A DNA stretch of 64,000 bases from CAIKMD01 sp963740675 (lineage in GTDB: Bacteria > Pseudomonadota > Alphaproteobacteria > ATCC43930 > CGMCC-115725): assembly GCA_963740675.1 (NCBI GenBank), contig CAVUFS010000001.1:124001-188000 (forward strand). The letters run 5' to 3'. The translations under genes and the position numbers were made by a program. Below, piece after piece: positions 53,834 through 62,585 of the stretch (position 1 is its first letter; each line of letters opens with the position of its first letter). The notes beneath the pieces were generated by a model. It did no database searches and had not been told where the DNA came from. It worked only from the letters and a program-made list of their open reading frames with translations.

Positions 53834-54766
53834 TCAGGCTGGCTTGTACTTGCCGGTCAATTGCGGTGCGGTCACTTCCTTGTGACCCTTTTGCTCGCGC
53901 TCCAGCCGGGTCTCGCGCGTCCAGGTGCGCTTTAGATCGTCGCGCACGCTGATCGTCAGCCGGCCGAGGCCCTCGGCCTCGATCTCGACCTTATCGCCAT
54001 CCTGGAAGGCATTGAGGCCGCGATGATTGGTGCCGGTGGCGAGCACGTCGCCCGGCTCCAGCGTGTGGATCGAACTGATGAATTCGATGCAGCGCGGAAT
54101 CTTATGCGCCATGTCGTTGGTGTTGAAGTTCTGCTTCACCGTACCGTTGACCCAGAGCTTGATCTGCAGATTCTGCGGATCTTTCACCTCGTCGGCGGTG
54201 ACGATATAGGGCCCGATCGGAGCGAAGGTCTCGCGCGCTTTCGACTGATAGAAGGTATTGCCCGCCGGCGGGAGGCCGCGCGCGGAGCCGTCGATGAAAT
54301 TGACGTAGCCGAAGATGTACGGCATCGCGTCGGCAGCTTTCACGTTCGTCGCGCGCTTGCCGATGATCAGCGCGACCTCGGCCTCGCCCTCGAAGACGGT
54401 CGCCGGCACATCGGGCAGCACCATCGTGTCGCCATCGCCGATGACGCCGTTCGACGATTTCATGAAGGCGTTGATCGGCGCCGGCTCCTTGCGGGTGCCG
54501 TCTTCCATATAGTTGACCGCCATGCAGTCGATATTGCTCGGCCGCGGCACCGGGGCGCGGAATTTGACGGAGCTGGCCGGCACGCCCTTGCCGCTGTTGG
54601 CGGCGTCTTCGACCTTCTTCTTATAGTCGCCCCAGCGCTCGATCAGCCCGTTGATCAGGTTGTGCGGGCCGGTATGCGGAATGTCCTTCACCGCGTCGGT
54701 GACATCGACGACCGTGTCGCCTTTGACAATGCCGAGACGGTAGTCGTTGAAAAAGCAGATCTTCAT
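53834..54766 (-). CDS. Fumarylacetoacetate hydrolase family protein
   Basis: 310 residues. The FAH fold shows the metal ligands in FEGEAEVALIIGK (Glu residues) and YVNFIDGSARG (Asp), with IDCMAVNYMEDG and LEPGDVLATGTNHRGLNAFQ (catalytic loop). Family members cleave C-C bonds of dioxo acids or hydrate and decarboxylate products of meta-cleavage pathways. GGGAGG lies ahead of the ATG. It is 50 nt after the LLM oxidoreductase gene, so it may act on the product of that F420-type enzyme (inference). Confidence 0.9.
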   Translation of the reverse strand: MKICFFNDYRLGIVKGDTVVDVTDAVKDIPHTGPHNLINGLIERWGDYKKKVEDAANSGKGVPASSVKFRAPVPRPSNIDCMAVNYMEDGTRKEPAPINAFMKSSNGVIGDGDTMVLPDVPATVFEGEAEVALIIGKRATNVKAADAMPYIFGYVNFIDGSARGLPPAGNTFYQSKARETFAPIGPYIVTADEVKDPQNLQIKLWVNGTVKQNFNTNDMAHKIPRCIEFISSIHTLEPGDVLATGTNHRGLNAFQDGDKVEIEAEGLGRLTISVRDDLKRTWTRETRLEREQKGHKEVTAPQLTGKYKPA

Positions 54767-54816
54767 GTGAATCCTCCCGTTATTCCCGCTCTTCTACGTC
54801 GCCGGTCTGCCGCCGT

Positions 54817-55881
54817 CTAGGCGGCCTTCTCGATCACCTTGGCCCAATCCTCGAGCATCTCCATCTCGTGCCCATTGCGCAGATGGATGGCGAGCTGGCT
54901 AAAGCCCGCGGCCTTGAAGGCTTTGACGCCCTCGACCAGTTCTTCTTGCGGCCCGGTCATCGTCATGTTGCGGATGAGATCGGCGGAGAGAAGCTGCTCT
55001 TCCTCCGGCCGCAGGAACATCAGATGGCCGCGATGGTTGGTGAGGTAGCGCGCATCTTCCGGCTGATAGGTCTTGTAGATCTCGAGATAGCGCTCGTAGA
55101 GCGGCTTCAGGAACGGCAACGGCTTGATGATCGAGCCAAGCTCGTCATGCTCGGCGTAATCGTGGAACAGCATGGTGATCGACGGGCCGGCCTGCGCCTT
55201 GGCGCGGGCGCTGTCGGCGGCTTCGCCCGGCCGCAGCACCGCGCCGGCGCAGAAGGTCGTGGAATAAAGGTCCTTCACGTCGCGGCCGGCGGTGGTCCAG
55301 GATTTCTTCATCGCTTCGAGCGCCGCGGCCGATTGCGGTGGCTTGCCGCCGCCCGAGAGCCAGCCGGTGCCGAGCTTGGCGACGAGGTCGCGGCCCTTCG
55401 GGCCAAAGGCCGAGATATGCGCCGGGATCGGATTATCGATGTTGATGTAGCCCTTCTCGGGATTGAGAAAGCGGATCTTATGCGAGCCATCCTCGTGCCA
55501 TTCGACGGTCTCGCCGCGCAGCAGCGCCTCGACCACGCGGAGATATTCCTCGAGCCGCGCGAGGGTGATCGCCGGCAAGCCCATGGTGCGGCGGCCGGTG
55601 AAGCCGGTGCCAAGACCCATGACGATGCGGCCCGGCGCCAGCGCGTTGAGCGAGGCGAGGGCGCTCGCCGCGACCGGCGCGATGCGGTTCGACGGGATCA
55701 GCACGCCGGTGCAGAGCTTGATCTTGCTGGTGGTGACTGCCGCCGCGCCCATGGCAACGAAGACCTCGGCGTTCAGCAGATGCGTGTCGTAGAACCAGGC
55801 ATGGGTGAAGCCCAGCTCCTCGGCGCGCTTCACGACTTTCCAGTGATGCGCCGAGGTCGCCAGTTGAATGCCGTATTCCAT
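54817..55881 (-). CDS. LLM-class (luciferase-like) F420-type oxidoreductase
   Basis: 354 residues from ATG 55881 (GAGG upstream; the longer frame is not needed). Luciferase-like TIM barrel: AEELGFTHAWFYDTHLL, TTSKIKLCTGVLIPSNRIAP, APGRIVMGLGTGFTGRRTMG and HISAFGPKGRDLVAKLGTGW. The TGVLIP turn and GTGFTG motif suit F420-dependent members more than FMN-dependent luciferases. Its start is 11 nt after the end of fbiC, so it is translated with the F420 biosynthesis genes. The substrate is not evident; reduction or oxidation of a ring or ketone is likely. Confidence 0.87.
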   Translation of the reverse strand: MEYGIQLATSAHHWKVVKRAEELGFTHAWFYDTHLLNAEVFVAMGAAAVTTSKIKLCTGVLIPSNRIAPVAASALASLNALAPGRIVMGLGTGFTGRRTMGLPAITLARLEEYLRVVEALLRGETVEWHEDGSHKIRFLNPEKGYINIDNPIPAHISAFGPKGRDLVAKLGTGWLSGGGKPPQSAAALEAMKKSWTTAGRDVKDLYSTTFCAGAVLRPGEAADSARAKAQAGPSITMLFHDYAEHDELGSIIKPLPFLKPLYERYLEIYKTYQPEDARYLTNHRGHLMFLRPEEEQLLSADLIRNMTMTGPQEELVEGVKAFKAAGFSQLAIHLRNGHEMEMLEDWAKVIEKAA

Positions 55882-55892
55882 GTCAGCCTCCC

Positions 55893-58260
55893 CTATGTCG
55901 TTGCCCGCTCGTAGCGATGGGCGGGTGTGTCGATCGGCGGCGCCAGCGGCGCAGCGTTGAAGGATGCGCGCTGCCGCTCGGCAGGCGCTGTTTGATAAAG
56001 CGTCGTGCGCTGCCACGGCGTGCGGCCAAGATCGCGGATGATCCGCTCCATCGCCTCGGGCGGCATCTCCTGGCCATGCGATGCGCCGGCGGCGCGGGTA
56101 ATGCTCTCATTCATCAGCGTACCGCCGAGATCGTTGCAGCCAGCGTTCAGACAGGCCGCCGCGCCTTCCGGGCCCATCTTCACCCAGGACGTCTGGATGT
56201 TCGGAATCGACCGGATGCAGCGCCAGCCGCGCGACCGCATGGATCAGCACGGACTCGCGGAAGGTCGGTCCGAGGCGGCAGAGACCGCGCAGATGGATCG
56301 GCGTTTCCATCGGCACGAAAGGCAGCGGCACGAATTCGGTGAAGCCGCCGCTCTTTTCTTGCTGCCGTCGCAGATGCAGAAGATGCCGCGCCCAATGCTT
56401 GGGATGATCGACATGACCGAACATGATCGTCGCCGTGGTTTTGAGGCCGACGCGGTGTGCCGTCTCGACCACCGACAGCCATTGCGCGGTGCTCACTTTG
56501 TCCGGGCAGATGATCGCGCGGACCTCGTCGTCGAGCACTTCCGCCGCCGTGCCGGGAAGCGAGCCGAGACCGGCACCTTTCAGCTCGGTCAGAAATTCCT
56601 CGATCGAGATGCCGAGCGTCGCCGCGCCTTGCGTGATTTCCAGCGGCGAGAAAGCATGCACATGCATACCGGGCACGGCATCTTTGATCGCGCGGCAGAT
56701 CGCGAGATAGGTCGCGCCGGTATAGTCGGGATGGATGCCGCCTTGCAGGCAGACCTCGACCGCGCCGCGCTCCCAGGCTTCGATCGTTCGGCGGGTAATC
56801 TCGTCGAGATCGAGATCGTAAGGTCGGCCGCGCAGATTCTCGCTGAGCTTGCCCTTAGAGAAGGCGCAGAACTTGCAGCGGAAATAGCAGATATTCGTGT
56901 AATTGATGTTGCGCGTGACGACATAGCTGACGCGCTCGCCATTCGTCTCGGCACGCAACGCATTAGCGGCCGCGCAAACCTCGGCGAAATCCGCTCCGCG
57001 CGCCGCGAACAGCGCGACGATCTCGCTTTCATTCAGCGCACGGCCCGTTGCCGCGCGATCGAAGATTGGCGTGAGGCTGCTGGAGCCGCGCAGTGCCGGC
57101 ATTGGTGGCGGCGTCAGCTTCGCACCGGGCATCCAACTATCGGCGCGGGCGAAATTCTCGGCGTCGGCCGAGCGCAGCACGGCGGTGCGCAGCGCCGGCG
57201 CCAGCCAGCGATCGGCTTCCGTGGCATAGGCCGGATAGATCGCGAGCCGCTCGACCAGCACTTTGCCGGCGGCTTCCGTTTCGCGCGCCAAGGTTTCGAG
57301 TTCCGGCCAAGGGCGCTCCGGATTCACATGATCGGGCGTTACGGGTGAGACGCCGCCCCAATCATTGATACCAGCCGCGACCAATCGCGGCAGCGCGCCG
57401 GCTGCGAGATTGGGCGGCGCCTGGATATTCATCGCCGCGCCGAAGATCAGCCGCGCGATCGCGATCGTCCACAGATGATCGGCGAGATCGGGCTCGGCCG
57501 CATCCGCCATCTTCGTATCCGGCTTGGCGCGGAAATTCTGAACGATGATTTCCTGTATATGGCGATAGCGTTCATGCAGGTCGCGCAAGGCAAGCAGAGC
57601 ATCGATGCGCTCCTCGCGCGTCTCGCCGATGCCGATGAGAATGCCCGAGGTGAAAGGCACACCCGCTTCGCCGGCGTCGGTGATGGTCGCGAGCCGTACG
57701 GCGGGCATCTTGTCCGGCGAGCCGAAATGCGGCCCGCCGCGTTGGCAGAGGCGCTCCGATGCGGATTCGAGCATCAATCCTTGGCTGGCCGATACTTCGC
57801 GCAGCCGCAGGATATCGGCTTTCTCCATCACGCCGGCGTTGATGTGGGGCAACAGTCCCGTCTCGCGCAGCACCAGTGCCGCCATGGCGTGGAGATAATC
57901 GAGCGTCGTCGCATAACCGAGTTGCGCCAACTCATCGCGCGCTGCGCGGTAGCGCAATTCCGGTTTATCGCCGAGCGTGAACAATGCCTCACGGCAGCCG
58001 GCCGCTGCGCCGTCGCGCGCGATCGCCAGCACTTCGTCGGGCGAGAGATAAGCGCGTTCGCCGCGCCGTGGCGGATGCGCGAAGGTGCAGTAGTGACAGG
58101 AATCGCGGCAAAGCTGGGTCAGCGGAATGAAGACCTTGCGCGAATAAGAGACCGCGCGGCCATGCGCTTCATCGCGCAACGCCGCGGCGCGCGCCAGCAG
58201 CGTCTCAAGATCGCTGTCGATAGCGAGGGCGAGTGCTTCATCGCGTGCGATGCCGCTCAT
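55893..58260 (-). CDS. fbiC: 7,8-didemethyl-8-hydroxy-5-deazariboflavin synthase, frameshifted
   Basis: Fused two-module radical SAM enzyme that makes the F420 chromophore Fo from tyrosine and a flavin precursor. Module one (CofG) has CRDSCHYCTF (Cys51, 55, 58); module two (CofH) has CYFRCKFC (Cys458, 462, 465). The open frame of 717 codons leaves homology after VARLALHPV; the next frame resumes with IPNIQTSWVKMGPEGAAACL and runs to a stop at 55893. Removing one base at 56208-56211 restores a continuous protein of about 788 residues. So either the gene is freshly inactivated or one base is wrong. Its ATG overlaps the cofC stop (ATGA). Confidence 0.88.
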
Positions 58261-58901
58261 GCCGCGCGCACTCCGGCGCTGTCGAGCAAGGCGCGTGCGC
58301 GCGTCCGCGACGGCTTGGCAAGGAAAGCGGCGAGGTCCTCCGGCGTGTCGATGTCGAGGCCGATGCCGGGCAGCGGCAAACTGACCGGCTCGATGCCGCA
58401 GGCGCGCGCGGCGGCGAGATGGGGGAAGTAACTGTCATCCCCGAAACGCAGCGTCACCGCATTGGCGGGCGCGGCGAGGATGGTGTTGGAGCCCATCTCG
58501 TCGCGCGCCGGAACGATAACGAAGCGGTGGCCGCGGCGATGCGCGGCGATCACACGTTCGATTTCGTCGGCAATGACAAGCGGGACGTCGCCGGGAATGG
58601 TCAGCATCGCGTCGCCGCGCGCCGCCAGGCTGTGCGCTGCGCCCATAACCGCGCCGGTATGACCCTCCGTCGCGTGGTCCTCGGAAATCTGCGCGCCATA
58701 GCGCTGCGCCAACTCGCGCGCTGACGGATCGATCGTTACGAGGATAATGCCGGCGAGGCTGCGCGCACCGGCGAGTGCTTCGAGTACGTCCTCCAGCATC
58801 GCGAGCGCGAGTGCGCTGCGTTGTGCTTGTGGCAAGGCGGCGGCGAGGCGCTGCTTGGCGTTTCTGATGTCCTTCACCGGCACGACCGCCCAGATACTCA
58901 T
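58257..58901 (-). CDS. cofC: 2-phospho-lactate/3-phosphoglycerate/PEP guanylyltransferase
   Basis: 214 residues from ATG 58901 (overlapping the cofD stop as ATGA). Nucleotidyltransferase fold: WAVVPVKDIRNAKQRLAAAL, TIPGDVPLVIADEIERVIAA and RDEMGSNTILAAPANAVTLR with a metal-binding Asp in LDIDTPEDL. CofC/FbiD activates 2-phospholactate, phosphoenolpyruvate or 3-phosphoglycerate with GTP for F420 side-chain synthesis; which one this enzyme uses cannot be told from sequence alone. It lies between cofD and fbiC. Confidence 0.9.
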   Translation of the reverse strand: MSIWAVVPVKDIRNAKQRLAAALPQAQRSALALAMLEDVLEALAGARSLAGIILVTIDPSARELAQRYGAQISEDHATEGHTGAVMGAAHSLAARGDAMLTIPGDVPLVIADEIERVIAAHRRGHRFVIVPARDEMGSNTILAAPANAVTLRFGDDSYFPHLAAARACGIEPVSLPLPGIGLDIDTPEDLAAFLAKPSRTRARALLDSAGVRAA

Positions 58902-59851
58902 TGCGCCGGCTCCAACACGCTGGCAGCGGCATCGAGCGCAATGCGTGCCAACGTTTCGCGATCGGCGAGCGTCTCCATGAGCGCCTTGGCCGGCACAATC
59001 GCGCAATCGAGGCCGGTGCAGCTTGGCGCATCGGCGTGATCGACGATGTACGCATCGATCAGATCGCCGTAGCGGCGCGCGACGGCGGCGGTGCTTGTTT
59101 CGATGCCGAGTTCTTGCATCATCTTCACTGTGGGACCTTTGACGGCGCGGCCACCGATGATCGGCGAGACAGCGACGACCGGCGCGGCGCAATCGCGCAA
59201 AGCCGTGCGCACGCCGCGCAAAGCGAGGATCGGCTCGATGCTGATGAAGGGGTTGGACGGGCAGATGATCACCGCGCTGAGCGCCGGGTCGGCGAGCGCG
59301 GCGAGAAGTTCCGGCTGCGGCCGTGCATCGGCGGCGCCGGCGAATTCGATCGCCGTGATGACCGGCTCGCAGCGATGGCGCACGAAATAGGGCTGGAAGT
59401 CGAGCCAGCCGTCTTTCGTCTTCACCCGCGTGCGTACGGGATCGTCGCTCATCGGCAGGATGCGCGCGGCGATGCCGAAGCGCTGACGGAAGTCGTCGGT
59501 GATTTGCGATGGGATTTCGCCTGCTTTCAGCCGCCGCGTGCGCTCGATATGCGTCGCGAGATCGCGATCGCCGAGGCGGAACCACGTCTCGCCGCCAAGC
59601 GCTTCGAGTGCCGCCATGAAATTCCAGCTCTCGTCGCGCCGACCCCAGCCAGTGCTGGCATTGTCGAGCCCGGCCAGCGTATAGAGCAGCGTGTCGATAT
59701 CGGGCGAAATCGACAGGCCGAGATGCTCGAAATCATCGCCCGTGTTTGCGATCACGGTAAGATCGCCTTGCGGCAACACGCGGCTGAGGCCGAGCGCCAG
59801 CTTGGCGCCGCCGACGCCGCCCGAAAGCGCGATGACGCGTTGGCGCTGCAT
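58898..59851 (-). CDS. cofD: Phospho-lactate/dehydro-F420 transferase CofD/FbiA
   Basis: 317 residues. CofD features: VIALSGGVGGAKLALGLSRV, VIANTGDDFEHLGLSISPDI, GWGRRDESWNF, RLGDRDLATHI and PSNPFISIEPILAL, with SPIIGGRAVKGPT near the end. The enzyme transfers the phospho-acid unit from the CofC product onto Fo to give F420-0 (or dehydro-F420-0). Its ATG overlaps the last base of the cofE stop (TGATG), so expression is coupled. Confidence 0.93.
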   Translation of the reverse strand: MQRQRVIALSGGVGGAKLALGLSRVLPQGDLTVIANTGDDFEHLGLSISPDIDTLLYTLAGLDNASTGWGRRDESWNFMAALEALGGETWFRLGDRDLATHIERTRRLKAGEIPSQITDDFRQRFGIAARILPMSDDPVRTRVKTKDGWLDFQPYFVRHRCEPVITAIEFAGAADARPQPELLAALADPALSAVIICPSNPFISIEPILALRGVRTALRDCAAPVVAVSPIIGGRAVKGPTVKMMQELGIETSTAAVARRYGDLIDAYIVDHADAPSCTGLDCAIVPAKALMETLADRETLARIALDAAASVLEPAQ

Positions 59852-60621
59852 CAGCGGAACAGATCTTCTTCAGCGGCGCGGATCAGCGCCTTCGCCGGCC
59901 GCGGTTGCGCCGACCACATCAGGCCGCGTACCAACACCGCTGGCAGCGCTTCATCTGCCTGGCCCATCAGCAACGAGGCGGCTGCGGCGATCTCGTCGGC
60001 GAAGCCGATCTCGGTGACGCGCAGCGTGCGGCCGTAAAGATCGTCATGGCCGCGCATATCGATCAGCGACGGCAGACCGGCGGCGCCGAGCGCGATGCCC
60101 GTCGTGCCGCTGCGCCAGGCGCGGCCAAAACTGTCGCTGACGATCACCGCCGGCGCGATGCCGAAATGCGCGCCGAGTTTCTCGCGCAGCGCCGCCGCCG
60201 AGGCGTCCGGGTCGCGCGGCAGCAGCAACACCGGCTCCGCGCCCATCGCCGGATCGATGTTGGAGCGATCGACGCCGGCATTCGCCATGACATAGCCGAG
60301 CCGATGCTCGACGATCAGCACGCCGGGGCGGTGGCGCACCACGCGGCGGCTTTCGTCGAGGACGACCTGCACCAGCCGCGGATCCTTATCGGTCTCGCGC
60401 GCCAGCCGCTCGGCCTCCGCGCCGGGCTCGACTCGCGCCAGATCGACATACCGGCCTTCGGCTTTGGAGACGATCTTCTGGGCCACGACCAGTACGTCGC
60501 CCGCGCTCAGCAATTTGCCGATCCGGCGCTCCAGCCCGGAAGCGAGCAAAGCCGCCAGATCGTCGCCCGGCTTGATGAGCGGCAGATCGGAAAGGGCGAT
60601 CAGAGAGGCCGTGTCGGACAT
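59851..60621 (-). CDS. cofE: F420-0:gamma-glutamyl ligase CofE
   Basis: 256 residues. CofE features: DLPLIKPGDDLAALLASGLE, GDVLVVAQKIVSKAEGRYVD, RPGVLIVEHRLGYVMANAGV, VIVSDSFGRAWRSGTTGIAL and RVTEIGFADEIAAAASLLMG. It adds glutamates to F420-0. The length equals the stand-alone archaeal type; the extra C-terminal nitroreductase-like domain of mycobacterial FbiB is absent, so reduction of a dehydro-F420 intermediate, if PEP is used, would need another enzyme. First gene of the minus-strand F420 operon; diverges from npdG. Confidence 0.93.
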   Translation of the reverse strand: MSDTASLIALSDLPLIKPGDDLAALLASGLERRIGKLLSAGDVLVVAQKIVSKAEGRYVDLARVEPGAEAERLARETDKDPRLVQVVLDESRRVVRHRPGVLIVEHRLGYVMANAGVDRSNIDPAMGAEPVLLLPRDPDASAAALREKLGAHFGIAPAVIVSDSFGRAWRSGTTGIALGAAGLPSLIDMRGHDDLYGRTLRVTEIGFADEIAAAASLLMGQADEALPAVLVRGLMWSAQPRPAKALIRAAEEDLFR

Positions 60622-60745
60622 GACTCGTTTCGCTGAAAACTAGTGACGGCTGGCAAGGCCGCGTCGAGCCTCGCGACAATTCCCGTTGCTGTCAATCGCC
60701 GCTGCCGCGATGATGCGCCGCGACATTCGCGTAGGGAGAACGATC

Positions 60746-61408
60746 ATGTCCGGGCGATCGACCATCGCCATCATCGGTGGCACGGGAGCGGAAGGCGGCG
60801 GCATCGCGCTGCGCCTCGCCAAAGCGGGGCATCGCGTGCTGATCGGCTCGCGCGACGCGGCCAAGGCCAAGGCCGCGGCGGCCGAACTCGCTGCGTTGGC
60901 TGGTACGGCGATCGAAGGCGACGGCAATCGCGCGGTGGCGTCGGCGGCCGAGATCGTCATCCTAACGGTGCCCTATGCCGCGCAGCGCCCGACGGTCGAG
61001 GAAATCCGCGATATCCTTGCCGGCAAAATCCTCGTCGATGCGACGGCGCCACTGGTGCCGCCGCGCGTCAATCGCGTGCAACTGCCGGAGGGCGGCTCCG
61101 CGGTGGCGGCGATCCAGGCCCTGCTCGGCGAGTCCGTGCGTGTCGTCTCAGCATTCCAGAATGTCTCGGCCGAGAAGCTGCGCCATCTCGATCATTCGGT
61201 CGATTGCGACGTGCTGGTCTGCGCCGACGACGCGCCGGCGCGTCAGGCGGTGATCGATCTCATTGCGACGATGGGGATGCGCGGCGTCGATGCCGGGCCG
61301 ATCAGCAATTCAGCCGCGGCGGAGGCGCTGACCTCGCTGCTGATCTGGATCAATCGCAAATACAAAGTGTCGGGCGCGGGCATCCGGATTACGGGACTTG
61401 AACCCTAA
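60746..61408 (+). CDS. npdG: F420:NADPH oxidoreductase-like protein
   Basis: 220 residues from ATG 60746, with AGGGAGA upstream. N-terminal Rossmann IAIIGGTGAEGGGIALRLAK followed by GHRVLIGSRDAAKAK, the NADP-binding form, then EIVILTVPYAAQ, KILVDATAPL and VVSAFQNVSAE. This is the arrangement of F420-dependent NADPH reductases, which move hydride between NADPH and F420. It diverges from cofE with 124 nt between. It would supply reduced F420 for the LLM enzyme in the operon. Confidence 0.85.
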   Translation: MSGRSTIAIIGGTGAEGGGIALRLAKAGHRVLIGSRDAAKAKAAAAELAALAGTAIEGDGNRAVASAAEIVILTVPYAAQRPTVEEIRDILAGKILVDATAPLVPPRVNRVQLPEGGSAVAAIQALLGESVRVVSAFQNVSAEKLRHLDHSVDCDVLVCADDAPARQAVIDLIATMGMRGVDAGPISNSAAAEALTSLLIWINRKYKVSGAGIRITGLEP

Positions 61409-61442
61409 GGCAGCTTTATCCGAGCGCGCTGCAACCTCTCGT

Positions 61443-61505
61443 CGTAACCCCGCGAAGCGGGGGTCCACAACTGCATACTGGATGCCCGCTTTCGCGGGCA
61501 TGACG
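61443..61505. repeat. Palindromic repeat, CCCGCTTTCGCGGG type, copy 3
   Basis: Left arm 61443-61467 (CCCCGCGAAGCGGGG then TCCA) and right arm 61478-61505 (TGGATGCCCGCTTTCGCG, ending ATGACG). It is the third copy of the element at 30025 and 32712, again between convergent genes (npdG and the quinone-reductase-like gene), where it may serve as a transcription stop. Confidence 0.85.
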
Positions 61506-61550
61506 ATAAAACAAGCTGCTGCTTTTATCTTCCGCCCTGAGTCACGGGCG

Positions 61551-62549
61551 TCAGCCGAGCGACGGGTCGAGGATGATTTTCCCGGTTGCGGGTGAGGATT
61601 CGACGAGGCGATGCGCCTCGACCGCTTCGCTCAGCGGCATCACGCGCTCGACCAGCACGCGCATCTTGCCGGCGGCGGCATCGTTCAGCGCCGGCATGGC
61701 ATCCTCGCCGCGGCTATAGGGGCTGCCCATGATGGTGATGCGGTGGTCGTAGACATGGAAGAAATTGACCGGCACCACCGGCCCGCCATGCGCGCCGGCG
61801 GTGACGAGCCGGCCGTCGAAGCCTAACGCATCGATCGCTTTTGCCGTCGGGCCGGGATTGGCGATGTTGTCATAGACGATATCGACGCCCTTGCCCTGGG
61901 TGATGCGCAGCAGCTCGTCTTTTAGGTCGGTCTTATTGTAGTTGATCACGTGATCGGCGCCGAGCTCCGCGCCGATTTGCGCGCGATCGTCGGAGCCGGC
62001 GCAGGCGATGACCTGCGCGCCGAGATTCTTCGCGAGCTGGATGCCGATCGAGCCGAGATTGCCGGCCGCGCCCATGACCAGCACGAATTCGCCGGCCTTG
62101 AGCTTGCCCATCGTCACCAGCAGATTCCATGCGACCGGCGCATGCCGCGCCAACACGCAGGCATCGGCGTAAGAGACGCCTTTCGGCACGACGCAGGTAG
62201 CGAAGACCGGCGCCTTGGTGAATTGCGCGTTGCCGCCCCAGCAATGGATGCCGAACATCTTGCGCTCGCCGAGGCCTTGGAACACGGCGACGACATCGCC
62301 GACCTTGCGATCGGTGACGCCGGGGCCGATGGCGGTGACGATACCGACGGGATCGACACCGCCGACATGCGGCAATTGCACCTTGCGCTGCGGCTGCTTG
62401 CCGGCGCGCACCGCGACATCGAGCACGCGATTGACCGAGCAGGCATGGACTTCGAGGACAATCTCGCCCGGACCCGGGACAGGATCGGGCAAATCCTCGT
62501 AATGCAGCACGTCGGGCGAGCCGAATTCGCGATAAATCATCGCTCTCAT
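61551..62549 (-). CDS. Quinone oxidoreductase-like medium-chain dehydrogenase
   Basis: 332 residues. Zinc-free MDR (quinone oxidoreductase) type: PDPVPGPGEIVLEVHACSVN, HVGGVDPVGIVTAIGPGVTD, then the NADPH fold VLVMGAAGNLGSIGIQLAKN and GADHVINYNKTDL. The Cys/His zinc ligands of alcohol dehydrogenases are lacking. Such enzymes reduce quinones or enones with NADPH. It lies 36 nt after the LigJ-like gene on the same strand, so it may act on the same pathway. Confidence 0.87.
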   Translation of the reverse strand: MRAMIYREFGSPDVLHYEDLPDPVPGPGEIVLEVHACSVNRVLDVAVRAGKQPQRKVQLPHVGGVDPVGIVTAIGPGVTDRKVGDVVAVFQGLGERKMFGIHCWGGNAQFTKAPVFATCVVPKGVSYADACVLARHAPVAWNLLVTMGKLKAGEFVLVMGAAGNLGSIGIQLAKNLGAQVIACAGSDDRAQIGAELGADHVINYNKTDLKDELLRITQGKGVDIVYDNIANPGPTAKAIDALGFDGRLVTAGAHGGPVVPVNFFHVYDHRITIMGSPYSRGEDAMPALNDAAAGKMRVLVERVMPLSEAVEAHRLVESSPATGKIILDPSLG

Positions 62550-62585
62550 GTTATGCCCGCCCGATTGCTGTTGCGCGCGACGCTA

